Counted from the stretch's first letter, positions 16,686-25,319 are shown. The stretch is DNA of 34,591 nucleotides from Kiritimatiellia bacterium (GCA_007129405.1 SKVN01000098.1:1-34591), one strand, 5' to 3'. The notes: generated by a model from the sequence alone, not told the origin. Numbers and translations: made by a program.

Positions 16686-16726
16686 TGACAGTACAAGAGG
16701 CGGCTAGGGGCTTCAAGGGTAAATGC
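16686..16726 (+). repeat. Direct repeat flanking the BtrH/ACP/ABC cassette, right copy
   Basis: This 41-bp partner of 12643-12684 begins TGACAGTACAAGAGGCGG and continues with a matching GGGCTTCAAG stretch. It lies about 115 bp upstream of the ABC ATPase start. Confidence 0.85.
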
Positions 16727-16798
16727 GGTTTTGTGCCTTGTTGACCCAATGGACCTGATTGACGGGGGGTGTTTTGGAGAGGTGAGGATGTTGGTGAA

Positions 16799-16913
16799 GA
16801 TGATGCGCAGGTGTAACTTGTGTCGAAGTGCCGGGAACTCGGTTGAACGAGAACGGCGACGAGAACGGTGAACGATTTTCTTACTCGTAATCCGTTCTCG
16901 TCGCCGTTCTCGT
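16799..16913 (+). repeat. Inverted-repeat element with perfect 22-bp arms
   Basis: Arms at 16847-16868 and 16892-16913 are exact reverse complements, separated by 23 nt. Each arm is built from a 12-bp tandem unit (GAGAACGGCGAC). A related copy is at 1-96 in opposite orientation, including the upstream GATGATGCG...GTGTCGAAGTG head (16799-16830). The arms could form a stable cruciform or RNA hairpin. Confidence 0.92.
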
Positions 16914-16981
16914 CAAACGAATTGGGAAGCCTTCATTGTGTATATTGCGTTGGGAAAACCACAACATCTTGTGTTTAAAAA

Positions 16982-16997
16982 TGAAGTTACAACCTAG
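16982..16997 (+). repeat. Dispersed motif TGAAGTTACAACCTAG, copy 2
   Basis: Identical to 2262-2277 and 17135-17150. It lies directly between the inverted-repeat element and palindromic array copy B. Confidence 0.85.
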
Positions 16998-17017
16998 TAG
17001 GGGCACTTTGGGTGCCC

Positions 17018-17126
17018 AGATGATGCAGGCGCGAAACTATTTACACTTAATCGGAACCACTTGATCGTTTACACTTACTCGAAAGTCAGTGCTCATAATA
17101 TCGAGTAAGTGTAAGCGAGTAAGTGT
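17018..17126 (+). repeat. Palindromic 14-bp-period array, copy B
   Basis: The head AGATGATGCAGG at 17018 is followed by arms at 17043-17053, 17057-17067 and 17071-17081 (ACACTTACTCG type), a 20-nt centre at 17082-17101, and opposite arms at 17102-17112 and 17116-17126. The sixth arm seen in copies A and C is missing. The order of modules next to it differs from copy A, which suggests independent movement. Confidence 0.9.
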
Positions 17127-17134
17127 TCAAACAT

Positions 17135-17150
17135 TGAAGTTACAACCTAG
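17135..17150 (+). repeat. Dispersed motif TGAAGTTACAACCTAG, copy 3, supplying a stop codon
   Basis: The CTA at 17147-17149 inside this repeat is the TAG stop of the minus-strand SH3 protein gene. That gene's 3' end is therefore defined by the repeat. Confidence 0.85.
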
Positions 17151-18220
17151 GGGGCGAGAGAGGAGGCGGGGATCCACCCACGGTTGCCATCGTAGTTGAT
17201 GAGCAGCCAGTTTGCGTGAGTTTCGAGAATACGTATGGTGGCTGTCGGGGGGATCGTAAAGGTGGATTTGCTTGTGGTGGCAGGAGCTAGATAGGCACGC
17301 GCCGCATCGGATAGCTGTACGCGACTCCGGCGCAACCCTCTGCTGCCGGGTATGAGGTCTTGTTCTGTCAGTTCCTCGCCTGCTTCAAGGTGTGAATCGT
17401 TTTTTTTATCTACATACTGCAAAGCGAACGGCCCGAATGTGTCGGTCTGATACTCGCCGGTTTGCGTGTTGAACCATACGAATGATAGGGCAGGAATATC
17501 TTGCACCCTTTCGTCCATGGGTACGACGGTTTGTGAGAAAACGTGTCGTCTTCTGCTATCTTGATCCGTAGTTGGCCTGACGCGATACGCACGCAGTTGT
17601 GGAGACGCCCCAATGGTTGGTATGGCATTTTCCGGGATCCAGCCATCCCCCTGTAGAATGGTCTTTACGGTTACGAGATCTCCAGCCTGGATTTCCAATG
17701 GTTCGGCAGCAATATCGATATCGAACTTTCCGATTACGCCAGAGAAATTGTCAGGTGCCGGCGGTAGTGGTTGCACGTCAATTATGACTTCCGGGACGCG
17801 TAAGGTTACGGGACGTTCTTCAATCGTGGAACCAAAGAAAGAGCGTATGCGTCGACGCGAGGTGAGTCTGACAACGGGTTGTAAAGATATCCGGGAGGAT
17901 TGCATGGGCCGAGCTTGTGCGCGGTAGCGTCTGCGTGTGACTTCATAGTCGCCGTCACGTTCTCGTTGCACGGCCAGCGCTTCAAAAGATCCGAGAATCC
18001 GCATGATATTGCGATCGGGAAGATTTGCCAGATCGGGCCTTGATGAAATATCGATATCACGGGTAATAATTTCCAGGGTCAACGTAATGGTCTCTTTTAG
18101 ATAGGGAGAGGGATTACTCACAGATAATCGGGCCTCTACGGCTGGAGGTGCATTTCCATATGCAGACAGGGAACATAGTGTGAGTAGTAATAGGAGTTTC
18201 GCGAACGGGTATTTGTTCAT
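17147..18220 (-). CDS. BatD-like secreted protein with C-terminal SH3 domain
   Basis: This 357-aa protein has a signal peptide (MNKYPFAKLLLLLTLCSLSAYG). A BatD-type beta-sandwich region follows (VEARLSVSNPSPYLKETITLTLEI, then FDIDIAAEPLEIQAGDLVTVKTIL), and a bacterial SH3 domain lies at about 315-357 (FTIPPTATIRIL to NYDGNRGWIPASS). It is probably periplasmic, perhaps binding peptidoglycan or peptides through the SH3 domain. In other Bat operons the SH3 domain usually ends BatE; here the upstream gene carries the BatE-like TPR part without it, so BatE seems split between two genes. The start overlaps the upstream stop (ATGA). Its stop codon lies inside a dispersed repeat, so the 3' end may have been altered by insertion. 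Confidence 0.78.
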   Translation of the reverse strand: MNKYPFAKLLLLLTLCSLSAYGNAPPAVEARLSVSNPSPYLKETITLTLEIITRDIDISSRPDLANLPDRNIMRILGSFEALAVQRERDGDYEVTRRRYRAQARPMQSSRISLQPVVRLTSRRRIRSFFGSTIEERPVTLRVPEVIIDVQPLPPAPDNFSGVIGKFDIDIAAEPLEIQAGDLVTVKTILQGDGWIPENAIPTIGASPQLRAYRVRPTTDQDSRRRHVFSQTVVPMDERVQDIPALSFVWFNTQTGEYQTDTFGPFALQYVDKKNDSHLEAGEELTEQDLIPGSRGLRRSRVQLSDAARAYLAPATTSKSTFTIPPTATIRILETHANWLLINYDGNRGWIPASSLAP

Positions 18221-20727
18221 AGGGCGTTCTCCTCATGATGCAATGCATAGATCCGTTGTATTTGTCTGCGCTGGAGTTGCCAATCTTGTCGACTTTGATG
18301 TTCGGCATACAGTGATGCTACGATGCTGATGGCAAGGAGCAGGAGCATACCCATGGTCGGCAGGATGAACCAGTTTATATGTCGGTATCGACGCCGGATG
18401 GTTATCCACAGCCAAAGCAGTGAGAATAAACTCGTGGCAATGGTAATGCGGTTTGGAATGGATGTGCGGTAATGCCAGAACAGGATACTACGAATCCAAG
18501 GGAGTTGAGCCGTTGGGTCGTTTGTGAGGTTGCGTTGTGCAATCAGCATGTTTCGGCGTGTGCTCCACGTGTTGGCCCCTCGCCGCTCAGCCCATTGGAG
18601 CAAGGGTAAGGCTAAGCTGGGTTGTTCGGCCAATAACAAAGCGGTTCCCAAATTATACAGCACAACCGGATGGTAATTCCCTTGATCAATTCGATCTGCA
18701 AGAGCATGGGCAACGGCTATGAATTCTTCTGGCGTTTGTGCACGCAGCAGGAGCAGGTTCGAGCGGCGTTCTTCAAACCGAGCGATCTGATCTGCCTGTG
18801 CTAAACATGTCAGCCCCGTGGTCAGCATGATCATAAAGCCAACTCCCAGTTTTCCAAGCATGTGTTTATAGAAGGGCATTTTTCGCGCGCGTTGCGCACG
18901 TGCAAGGGAATCGATGATCTTTTTGATGTGCGCTGCATCCGTTTTGTTTTGACCCGCATATGCAGTCTCTGTGAGGATTTCGATTACGGTTTCGATGTCG
19001 GATGCCGCCAGTCCCAGCCGCTGCAAATCCTGTCGCATTGCTTCAGTGTCTCCTCTTGCAAATGACTGCGTCAAGGTTGTCGTTAGATAGGTACGCAATA
19101 TGGTAACGGTATCACAATCGCTTCTCTGTAATTGCTGCATCGCGTTATCAAATGCGCGTTTGCGTTGCATGTATGCCTGTATTGCCGGAATGTGCTTGGG
19201 AACCCATTGTTTGATACATGCCAGCAGAAAGACCAAGGGGCCGAGCAGCAATAGGGGTATATGCAGAGCTGGTATGAAAAATCGTGCCGTGTCCATGCTG
19301 CGCACCCCGAAAGGAGCAGGGGGTAGATCGCCCGGAGGTGCGGTGAAGCGATGGCGCGCTTGAGCCCGTATGGGCAATCCCGAAATCATTTCATGTTCTA
19401 GATCTTCGGAAGGTGTGACGCGAATGGGAAGGGGGTCGCTTTGTACCGTTACGTAAGAGCGACTTTCTAGATCGAAATAGGCTATTTCGAGTGGGGGGAT
19501 TTCCCAGGTGCCTGCCTGACGAGGCCGGATCAAATATTCGAATCGTCTTCCTCCTGAGATAGATGAAGTTCTTATGGGCTCCGGCTGGATGCGAAAATCT
19601 GCCTCAAGGCTCGCAAGGGTTTCGGGGCGTGGGGATCTTATGCGATTGGCAGAACCATCGCCTGTTATGTCGATGGTGAGTGTGACGGGATCTCCCGCCT
19701 GGCATATTTGCGTGTCTAGAGACGTTTCCATGCTGAAGCGGCTTCCAGATGCGCCGATGAAGGTCGGAGGACGCCCTGTTCTTGGTGGGTTGCGGACTTG
19801 CACGGTTACCGGATCGCCGATGGCGTAGATCTCGGACTGTGCGGCATTCCCGTCGGGTTCTACTTGCGTGATGATATTGCCGTGGAAACGAACGGGACCG
19901 AAGGTGTAATCCCCTTCCCGGTCTGCTGACCATCGACTCTTTAGCTCGTAGCGAAAGTAATGGTTATCATCAGGATCTGTTACGCGTGGTAGGCGAAAGC
20001 GCGCTCTTTCTTCCCTGCCGAAAATCCCTCCAAAGGGATCCCGGCCTACGACACGATCATTGATGCGAAAGGATTCGCCTTCGCGGACTAAGATACGCTG
20101 CAATAATTGCGTAATGTTCTCGCTTTTGAGTCCCTCGCCGGGGTGGAGGTCCAAGTAGGGAATGCGTAGATGTGGAACCGTATGCATCGGGCTATGCGCA
20201 CGGAAGGGGGGCGGTAACTTGCGGATGCGTACAAAGAGCGTTACGTCGAATTCTTCGTCGACGATCACCGTGTTGGTAGGGGCAGATACCCATAGCTCTA
20301 CGTAAGATTGGATGGGAATCGATTTTACTTCCAGCGTGGGCGTATTCACGGGGATTGGGTTGCCATCAGGGGCCTCTAGTATGATCGGTCCTATAGCAAA
20401 GGTTCCCGTTTCATGCGGCAAGATGCGATAGGTAAAGGTTCGCCCGGTAAAGCGTGTTACCTGCTGCACGCCATTGACGATTCTTACGATTTGCTGGGAA
20501 CGGTCTTGCTGTCCGAGGAGCTCAATGTCTGCTGGCATAGCGCTGAGATCGGGCTCTCCAAATGAGGGTTGGTATCCATGGACGTGCAGAGTCAAATATG
20601 TCGGTTCGCCGAGAAAGATTTCGTCATAGGTTAGTTCAGCTTCCATACGAAGCAGTTGTTGTTCGGCCTGCAACGGGATCACGCATAGACTGCAGGCAAA
20701 TAATAATAGGTATAGGCGGTATCTCAT
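18217..20727 (-). CDS. batD: BatD-BatE fusion protein
   Basis: This 836-aa envelope protein begins with a signal peptide (about 1-21). Tandem BatD (oxygen tolerance, PF13584) beta-sandwich repeats extend to about 440, and a TM helix lies at 483-505. A cytoplasmic helical region follows, then at residue 617 a second signal-peptide-like segment (MPFYKHMLGKLGVGF and on). After it come TPR-like helices (YNLGTALLLAEQPSLALPLLQWAERRG) and two more TM helices, as in BatE. No SD precedes the internal Met, so this is read as one fused protein. The ATG at 20727, 2 bp after the batB stop, is preferred to an upstream TTG. Bat proteins are linked to aerotolerance in Bacteroides, but their mechanism is unsettled. 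Confidence 0.82.
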   Translation of the reverse strand: MRYRLYLLLFACSLCVIPLQAEQQLLRMEAELTYDEIFLGEPTYLTLHVHGYQPSFGEPDLSAMPADIELLGQQDRSQQIVRIVNGVQQVTRFTGRTFTYRILPHETGTFAIGPIILEAPDGNPIPVNTPTLEVKSIPIQSYVELWVSAPTNTVIVDEEFDVTLFVRIRKLPPPFRAHSPMHTVPHLRIPYLDLHPGEGLKSENITQLLQRILVREGESFRINDRVVGRDPFGGIFGREERARFRLPRVTDPDDNHYFRYELKSRWSADREGDYTFGPVRFHGNIITQVEPDGNAAQSEIYAIGDPVTVQVRNPPRTGRPPTFIGASGSRFSMETSLDTQICQAGDPVTLTIDITGDGSANRIRSPRPETLASLEADFRIQPEPIRTSSISGGRRFEYLIRPRQAGTWEIPPLEIAYFDLESRSYVTVQSDPLPIRVTPSEDLEHEMISGLPIRAQARHRFTAPPGDLPPAPFGVRSMDTARFFIPALHIPLLLLGPLVFLLACIKQWVPKHIPAIQAYMQRKRAFDNAMQQLQRSDCDTVTILRTYLTTTLTQSFARGDTEAMRQDLQRLGLAASDIETVIEILTETAYAGQNKTDAAHIKKIIDSLARAQRARKMPFYKHMLGKLGVGFMIMLTTGLTCLAQADQIARFEERRSNLLLLRAQTPEEFIAVAHALADRIDQGNYHPVVLYNLGTALLLAEQPSLALPLLQWAERRGANTWSTRRNMLIAQRNLTNDPTAQLPWIRSILFWHYRTSIPNRITIATSLFSLLWLWITIRRRYRHINWFILPTMGMLLLLAISIVASLYAEHQSRQDWQLQRRQIQRIYALHHEENAL

Positions 20728-20729
20728 GG

Positions 20730-23264
20730 TTACCAATCCCTGGCGCTTTCCTGCCGCTGAAGACGGCGACGACGTTCGTCGAGTAGTTCCTGATATTCCT
20801 GCGAACGCTGCTCTACTTGTTCGAGCATGGCATCTACATCAAAGGTGTCATCTTCCTCATCCTCCGGCTCTGGATCGTCGGGTTCATCTTCCGGATCTTC
20901 GTCGTCCATTTGGTCATCAGGCTCCGGTGGAGGCGGAAGCTGCAAGTCGGACTCTTCATCGTCCGGCTCTCCCTCTGGGGGTGGGGGCGGCGTGTCTGTT
21001 GGGTCGTCGTCTTGATCTTCTCTGTCTTCGGAATCTGAAGGAGGAGGTTTGGGTAAGATTTCCGAGAGACGGCGGAGTTTGTCACGCGCTTCTTCCTGGA
21101 CGGTGCGGGCGGACTCGATGTCATCGAGTTCGAGCATTTCTGCTGCCAGGCGCTGGAGTCGGGCTGCATCATCCGTCAGTGTATCCATTTCTGCGATCAA
21201 TTCGGGATCCGTGTCGGGAGGCGGCTGGTAGCGTTCGGCAAAGGTATCTGTTAGATTGGCGGCTTCGGTTTGCAATCGAGATAATGGCACGGGCGGCTGC
21301 GTTGTGTTGGCGGGGTCGCGTGCGATCGCATCCAGCCATTCTTGCTGCCGCAAGGACTCTGTGAGCATGGATTCAGGGCTTCCCCGTTCGCGCCATGCAT
21401 CATAGAGAGGGTGCCCGATTTCGGCTAGGTGTGTGTCTGTAAGGGGGCTAAGATCTTCTAGTGATGCCACTTGCTCTTCAAGTGTTTGTTGCTCGTCCAA
21501 AAGACGATTGAATTGTTCGGGGGGAATACCATCGGATTGCAAGAGGTGAGCAAGCGCAAGATATTGCTCTGCCAGTTCGTTACGTTCGCGCGCACGGTTT
21601 TGGAAGTGTTCGAGTCTTGCGGGACCGATGGGGGGTATCTCGTCGGATTTCCATTTGTCGTCTTGGCTGCGCTGTTTCTGCATCATATCCCAAGCTAGTT
21701 GTGCTGGGTCTTTGTCGGCATATCGTTCGAGAATATCAGCGAGGGTGGCCTCGCGGGCTGCCTGGGGCAGGATGGCATCCAGTTTCTGCAAGTCTTCTTC
21801 CGATGCAGCTTCCGCGGTTTGCTGCCAGTGTCTTTGCAGGCGTTGTGCGGCTTCCTGCCATTGTGAAACGCGTTCGCGGTAGCCTTCCACGCTTCCGTCT
21901 GCGGCACTTCTACCTTGTTCGAATGCCGCGATGGCACGTGCAAGATCAGCTTGTTGGATCGTTGGAAGCCGTTCGAGTAAGTTGACGGCTGTTTCTGTAT
22001 CTCCAGCTTGTAGGGATGCGATGGCAGCATTGTAACGATAGCGATCACGGAGACGCGCGGCTATATCGGGCGTATCGGCTGCTCGCAGATACAGTTGCGC
22101 TGCTTCTGTGAATTGGTTCTGTTGTTGCAGGTGCTGGGCCTGACGCGCGATGGCACGGTGCGATTGCCCGCTTTTGTTTTCCCCTGTTTCGCCAAATGCT
22201 GCGCCAGTGAAAAAGAGCATGATGATGGCGATATGTTGGATTCGAGCGTGTTTGCGGATGGGACCCTGCGTTAGGAAGCCCGCGATGAGAAGCAGAACGA
22301 TGGCCGGTAACAAAAAGTAGCTAAAGAGTTCGGTGTAATCGGAGGCTTCCATTGTGGTATAGGTGCGAGCTTCTACAGCACGGAGTTGCTCGCGGATGCG
22401 TTGCCCGAGAGTAATGGCTCCGGCGCCAGCGGTTTCAACGGGGATATAGGCACCTCCTGTCAGGCGGGCTAGGGTCACGAGCGATTCGTCTTCCAGTCGT
22501 GTGATTACCGGCTCTCCTTCAAAGAGGAATACGCCTTGCGGGCTATCCCGGTCCGGTATGGTTGATCCGGTGCGGCTGCCAATGCCGACGGTAAAGAAGG
22601 GAATGTTTCGTCGCGCTGCATCCTGCGCTGCTGAGATGGCCTCTCCCGCCAGATCTTCGCCATCCGATAAGAGGATAATGGCTTTGTGAGAAGGTGTGTC
22701 GTCATCAAAAATATCCAGTGCCATCCGGATGCCTGCTCCGATGTCGGTTTCACCTGCCGGAGCGCTGTCGATGGATACGCCCGCGATGGCTTGCCGGAGG
22801 AATCCTTGATCGGAGGTAAACGGGGTGATTCGGGTGGCCCGATAGCGGAACGCTACAATGGCCACACGGTCGCCGGGGCGTAATTCATCGAGGATGTCAA
22901 ACATATCTGCCTTTGCGCGTACGAGGCGGGAGGGCCTAACGTCATCGGCAAGCATAGAGCGTGAGACATCCAGCAGGAGTACGATGTCGCGTCCGCGGAT
23001 GGCTACTTTCTGCTCTTCCGGACGTGTGCTACGGGGGCCTGCAGCAGCTAGCAGCAGAAAAAAGAGCGCACCTGCAAGAGCTAACTCCTGAAACCATAGA
23101 AGCCGTTGATTGTCGGCAGGCAGTAGTTTTCCAGCAAGCAAAGATCCGGTGAAATGTAAACGTTTCTGTTGCTGCCTTCTCCGCAGAAAATGCAGTAACA
23201 GGCTCCAGAGGGGAACCAACCAGATCAGGTATAGGATCCATATGTTTGCAAATGAAAATCTCAT
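20730..23264 (-). CDS. batB: BatB-type VWA membrane protein fused to TPR/acidic BatC-like region
   Basis: This 844-aa protein starts with two TM helices (about 8-26 and 60-75) and a von Willebrand A domain whose MIDAS begins D99-x-S-x-S103 (LLLDVSRSM). TM segments follow near 310-365, then TPR-like helices (ARQAQHLQQQNQFTEAAQLYLRAA) and a long helical region. The last 100 or so residues are extremely acidic and proline-rich (PTDTPPPPPEGEPDDEESD) before a charged coiled coil. The VWA domain suggests Mg-dependent protein binding on the periplasmic or cytoplasmic face. Separate batB and batC genes in other bacteria are joined here. ATG 23264 lies 5 bp after the batA stop; the SD is not obvious, so translational coupling is likely. 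Confidence 0.85.
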   Translation of the reverse strand: MRFSFANIWILYLIWLVPLWSLLLHFLRRRQQQKRLHFTGSLLAGKLLPADNQRLLWFQELALAGALFFLLLAAAGPRSTRPEEQKVAIRGRDIVLLLDVSRSMLADDVRPSRLVRAKADMFDILDELRPGDRVAIVAFRYRATRITPFTSDQGFLRQAIAGVSIDSAPAGETDIGAGIRMALDIFDDDTPSHKAIILLSDGEDLAGEAISAAQDAARRNIPFFTVGIGSRTGSTIPDRDSPQGVFLFEGEPVITRLEDESLVTLARLTGGAYIPVETAGAGAITLGQRIREQLRAVEARTYTTMEASDYTELFSYFLLPAIVLLLIAGFLTQGPIRKHARIQHIAIIMLFFTGAAFGETGENKSGQSHRAIARQAQHLQQQNQFTEAAQLYLRAADTPDIAARLRDRYRYNAAIASLQAGDTETAVNLLERLPTIQQADLARAIAAFEQGRSAADGSVEGYRERVSQWQEAAQRLQRHWQQTAEAASEEDLQKLDAILPQAAREATLADILERYADKDPAQLAWDMMQKQRSQDDKWKSDEIPPIGPARLEHFQNRARERNELAEQYLALAHLLQSDGIPPEQFNRLLDEQQTLEEQVASLEDLSPLTDTHLAEIGHPLYDAWRERGSPESMLTESLRQQEWLDAIARDPANTTQPPVPLSRLQTEAANLTDTFAERYQPPPDTDPELIAEMDTLTDDAARLQRLAAEMLELDDIESARTVQEEARDKLRRLSEILPKPPPSDSEDREDQDDDPTDTPPPPPEGEPDDEESDLQLPPPPEPDDQMDDEDPEDEPDDPEPEDEEDDTFDVDAMLEQVEQRSQEYQELLDERRRRLQRQESARDW

Positions 23265-23269
23265 GATGA

Positions 23270-24316
23270 CTACAGGACGTTTCTCTTGATGTTGACATTC
23301 ACAAGTGCACACGCGCACAGCAGAATCAGCGCCGTGAGGATCAGGTTGCGGTAGTGCTCCTCAAAGCGTTCCAAGATTTGTTGCTGCACGGGTGTGGTTT
23401 CCAATTCGTTAATGGCTTCGAGAGCTCGACTGAGGCCCTCCTCGTCGAGCGTGTTGAAATATACGCCCCCCGTCAGGTCGGCAATATCTTGCAGGGCTTG
23501 CTCGTCAATTTCAATATAGGCATAGCGGATGGACTGCCGGCCTGCGGCATCGGTAATGCGGACGGGGGCATGCCCGGTTGTGCCGACGCCAATGGTATAC
23601 ACGCGCAAGCCGAGTTCTTTGGCAATGCGAGCTGCTTGCATGGGCTCAAGTATGCCTGCGTTATTGAGGCCGTCACTCAGGAGTAAGATGATACGGGATT
23701 CGGTTTCGGCCTCACGCAGTCGCGAACTGGCCAGTGCCAGGGCATCTCCGATCGCTGTCATGCGCTCGTCTTCGTTGACAATAGCGCCTGAAGATGGGTC
23801 GTGGAACGGTGGGGGAATATCAACGGTATCCAGAATTTGTCGCAGCGCATTGTGATCCAGTGTAAGCGGGGAAAGAACACTTGCATAGCCACCGAATGAG
23901 ATCAGTCCGATGAGGTCATCGGGGCGATAATCGATAAATTCGGAAAAGACATCTTTTACCACATCGAGTCGTGTGAGGTATTCGACGCCGTTTTCGGTTT
24001 CACGAGATAGGTCTAAAGCTTCCATGGAACCGGATACATCGATGACCACCATAATAGAAATGGCGTTGGCTTCTCGTCGAAACTCGGAAAGGTTCCGTCT
24101 GGGGCGCGCCATGGCCAGCACAAGAAGCAGCAACACAACGAGAAAGATCCATGGCATAAGATAGTAGAGAAGCATGCGCCAGGATGACTTGTGTCGGGAG
24201 ATCGACTGCGTTCTTGCATAGGGAATAGCGGGGCGTATGCGCGGCAGGATCATGCGACCGCACACGCCGATAACGGGTATCAACAACCAGAGCCATATGG
24301 GGTTGGCAAAGTGCAT
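23270..24316 (-). CDS. batA: BatA-type VWA membrane protein
   Basis: This 348-aa protein has two N-terminal TM helices (about 7-24 and 48-69), a cytoplasm- or periplasm-facing VWA domain and one C-terminal TM helix (about 324-341). The MIDAS is complete: D93-V-S-G-S97 (VVIDVSGSM), the downstream Thr (ERMTAIGDAL) and Asp (LLLSDGLNN). BatA and BatB usually form a membrane complex served by the MoxR ATPase. GGAGG is 11 bases before the ATG, and 1 bp separates the start from the upstream stop. Confidence 0.9.
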   Translation of the reverse strand: MHFANPIWLWLLIPVIGVCGRMILPRIRPAIPYARTQSISRHKSSWRMLLYYLMPWIFLVVLLLLVLAMARPRRNLSEFRREANAISIMVVIDVSGSMEALDLSRETENGVEYLTRLDVVKDVFSEFIDYRPDDLIGLISFGGYASVLSPLTLDHNALRQILDTVDIPPPFHDPSSGAIVNEDERMTAIGDALALASSRLREAETESRIILLLSDGLNNAGILEPMQAARIAKELGLRVYTIGVGTTGHAPVRITDAAGRQSIRYAYIEIDEQALQDIADLTGGVYFNTLDEEGLSRALEAINELETTPVQQQILERFEEHYRNLILTALILLCACALVNVNIKRNVL

Positions 24317-24317
24317 G

Positions 24318-25319
24318 CTAGTGCTTTTCCTCCGTAAAAGTCGTTTCGTCCTCTGCGAGATAATTGCGAGCTGTTTCTATTGTGTCTTGAATCGCACGTT
24401 GGGTGGGGGTCCATGCCGCAAATTTAACCAGATCGGCAGATTCCAGAAATTCTTGCAGGCGTTCCACCACGGCAGGCTTGAAGGCTGGGCGTTTGGCAGC
24501 AGCTTCCAGAAATTCAGGGGTGGTAAGTTCCGGGGCGCGAATGCCATGTTGCCGCTCGATGTAGGTTCGAATAATACCGGTGATCGCAAAGTAGAATTCC
24601 TTGAATTGGCCTTTAGCAGGAAGATCCTTGACAAGCAGTTGATCGAGTTCATAGCGTGCCCGTTCAGCGGGTGACATGCGCATTACTTCCATTTTTCGTT
24701 TCAGCTTGCTTGCCAGGAATACACCGCCGAGCAGGATAAGCAGCAGGGCAATAGAGACAAGAGCCCATCTTATGATTTCCGCTGGTGTTGGTGGAATATA
24801 CACAGGTTCCGGTGTTGCTGTGAGACTGGCGGCATCCACATCGTCAAGGCGATGGGAGGGAGGACGGATCGCGGGGGTTATAAGATATTGTGTTTCTCCC
24901 TCAATATCGTTGTTCTGGGTTATGGCAAACAACATGGGTGCGATACGATAATGGCTGCCAGGAATGGGTGTAAGTCGGAGTATCGTTTCGCTGATTTGGT
25001 ATCCTGCTTGATCGGTTGCGTCGGGTGGTGACAAGATTGCTGTCACCTCGAAACCCTCGATCGCCATTTCCACGTTCGGAAAATCAATTTGGAGGCCTGC
25101 CGGGTAGCGCGTGAGGAGCGTGAGAATGGCATCGTGGCGTGGGTCCATCATGCCGGGGGATAATGTCAGGGTGATGGCGACGCCGTGCTCCTCCACGGTA
25201 TGAACAATATCAGGCACATCGGTTATATCCGGTTTTTGGGGACGCTGACCACATCCGGTTGTTAGTAGCAATCCGGTCAGCAAAGCAACATTACTATATA
25301 ACCATGTTTTTCTATGCAT
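24318..25319 (-). CDS. Bat-operon lipoprotein with single TM helix
   Basis: This 333-aa protein has a lipoprotein signal with lipobox LTTGC (C23). A periplasmic beta-rich half (about 25-175) is followed by a TM helix (IIRWALVSIALLLILLGGVF) and a helical cytoplasmic tail (about 205-333). Genes of this layout (DUF4381-like or unnamed) commonly stand between the DUF58 gene and batA in MoxR operons, probably linking the DUF58 and VWA proteins. A lipid anchor together with a TM helix is unusual; the lipobox may instead be a plain signal peptide. GAGGATAATCC before the ATG supports the start. The gene is packed with 3 bp and 1 bp gaps on either side. Confidence 0.7.
   Translation of the reverse strand: MHRKTWLYSNVALLTGLLLTTGCGQRPQKPDITDVPDIVHTVEEHGVAITLTLSPGMMDPRHDAILTLLTRYPAGLQIDFPNVEMAIEGFEVTAILSPPDATDQAGYQISETILRLTPIPGSHYRIAPMLFAITQNNDIEGETQYLITPAIRPPSHRLDDVDAASLTATPEPVYIPPTPAEIIRWALVSIALLLILLGGVFLASKLKRKMEVMRMSPAERARYELDQLLVKDLPAKGQFKEFYFAITGIIRTYIERQHGIRAPELTTPEFLEAAAKRPAFKPAVVERLQEFLESADLVKFAAWTPTQRAIQDTIETARNYLAEDETTFTEEKH

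Larger units (their letters stand above)
16572..17146. other. Gene-free repeat cluster between the cassette and the Bat operon
   Basis: This 575-bp region has no credible gene. In order it holds the right 41-bp direct repeat, a long inverted-repeat element (16799-16913), motif TGAAGTTACAACCTAG, a small GGGCAC/GTGCCC hairpin (17001-17017), the palindromic array copy B, and a second TGAAGTTACAACCTAG that runs into the stop codon of the 17147 gene. The first 100 bp may contain the promoter of the ABC operon, but no convincing boxes were seen. Confidence 0.8.

Noticed and set aside
18877-18879. Separate batE gene starting at internal Met 617 of the 836-aa protein
   Set aside because: Signal-peptide-like sequence follows, but there is no SD and the frame is uninterrupted; kept as a fusion.
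20726-21364. 212-aa plus-strand ORF antisense to batB
   Set aside because: Shadow of the acidic Asp/Glu/Pro codons of the real gene; no SD and no recognisable motif.
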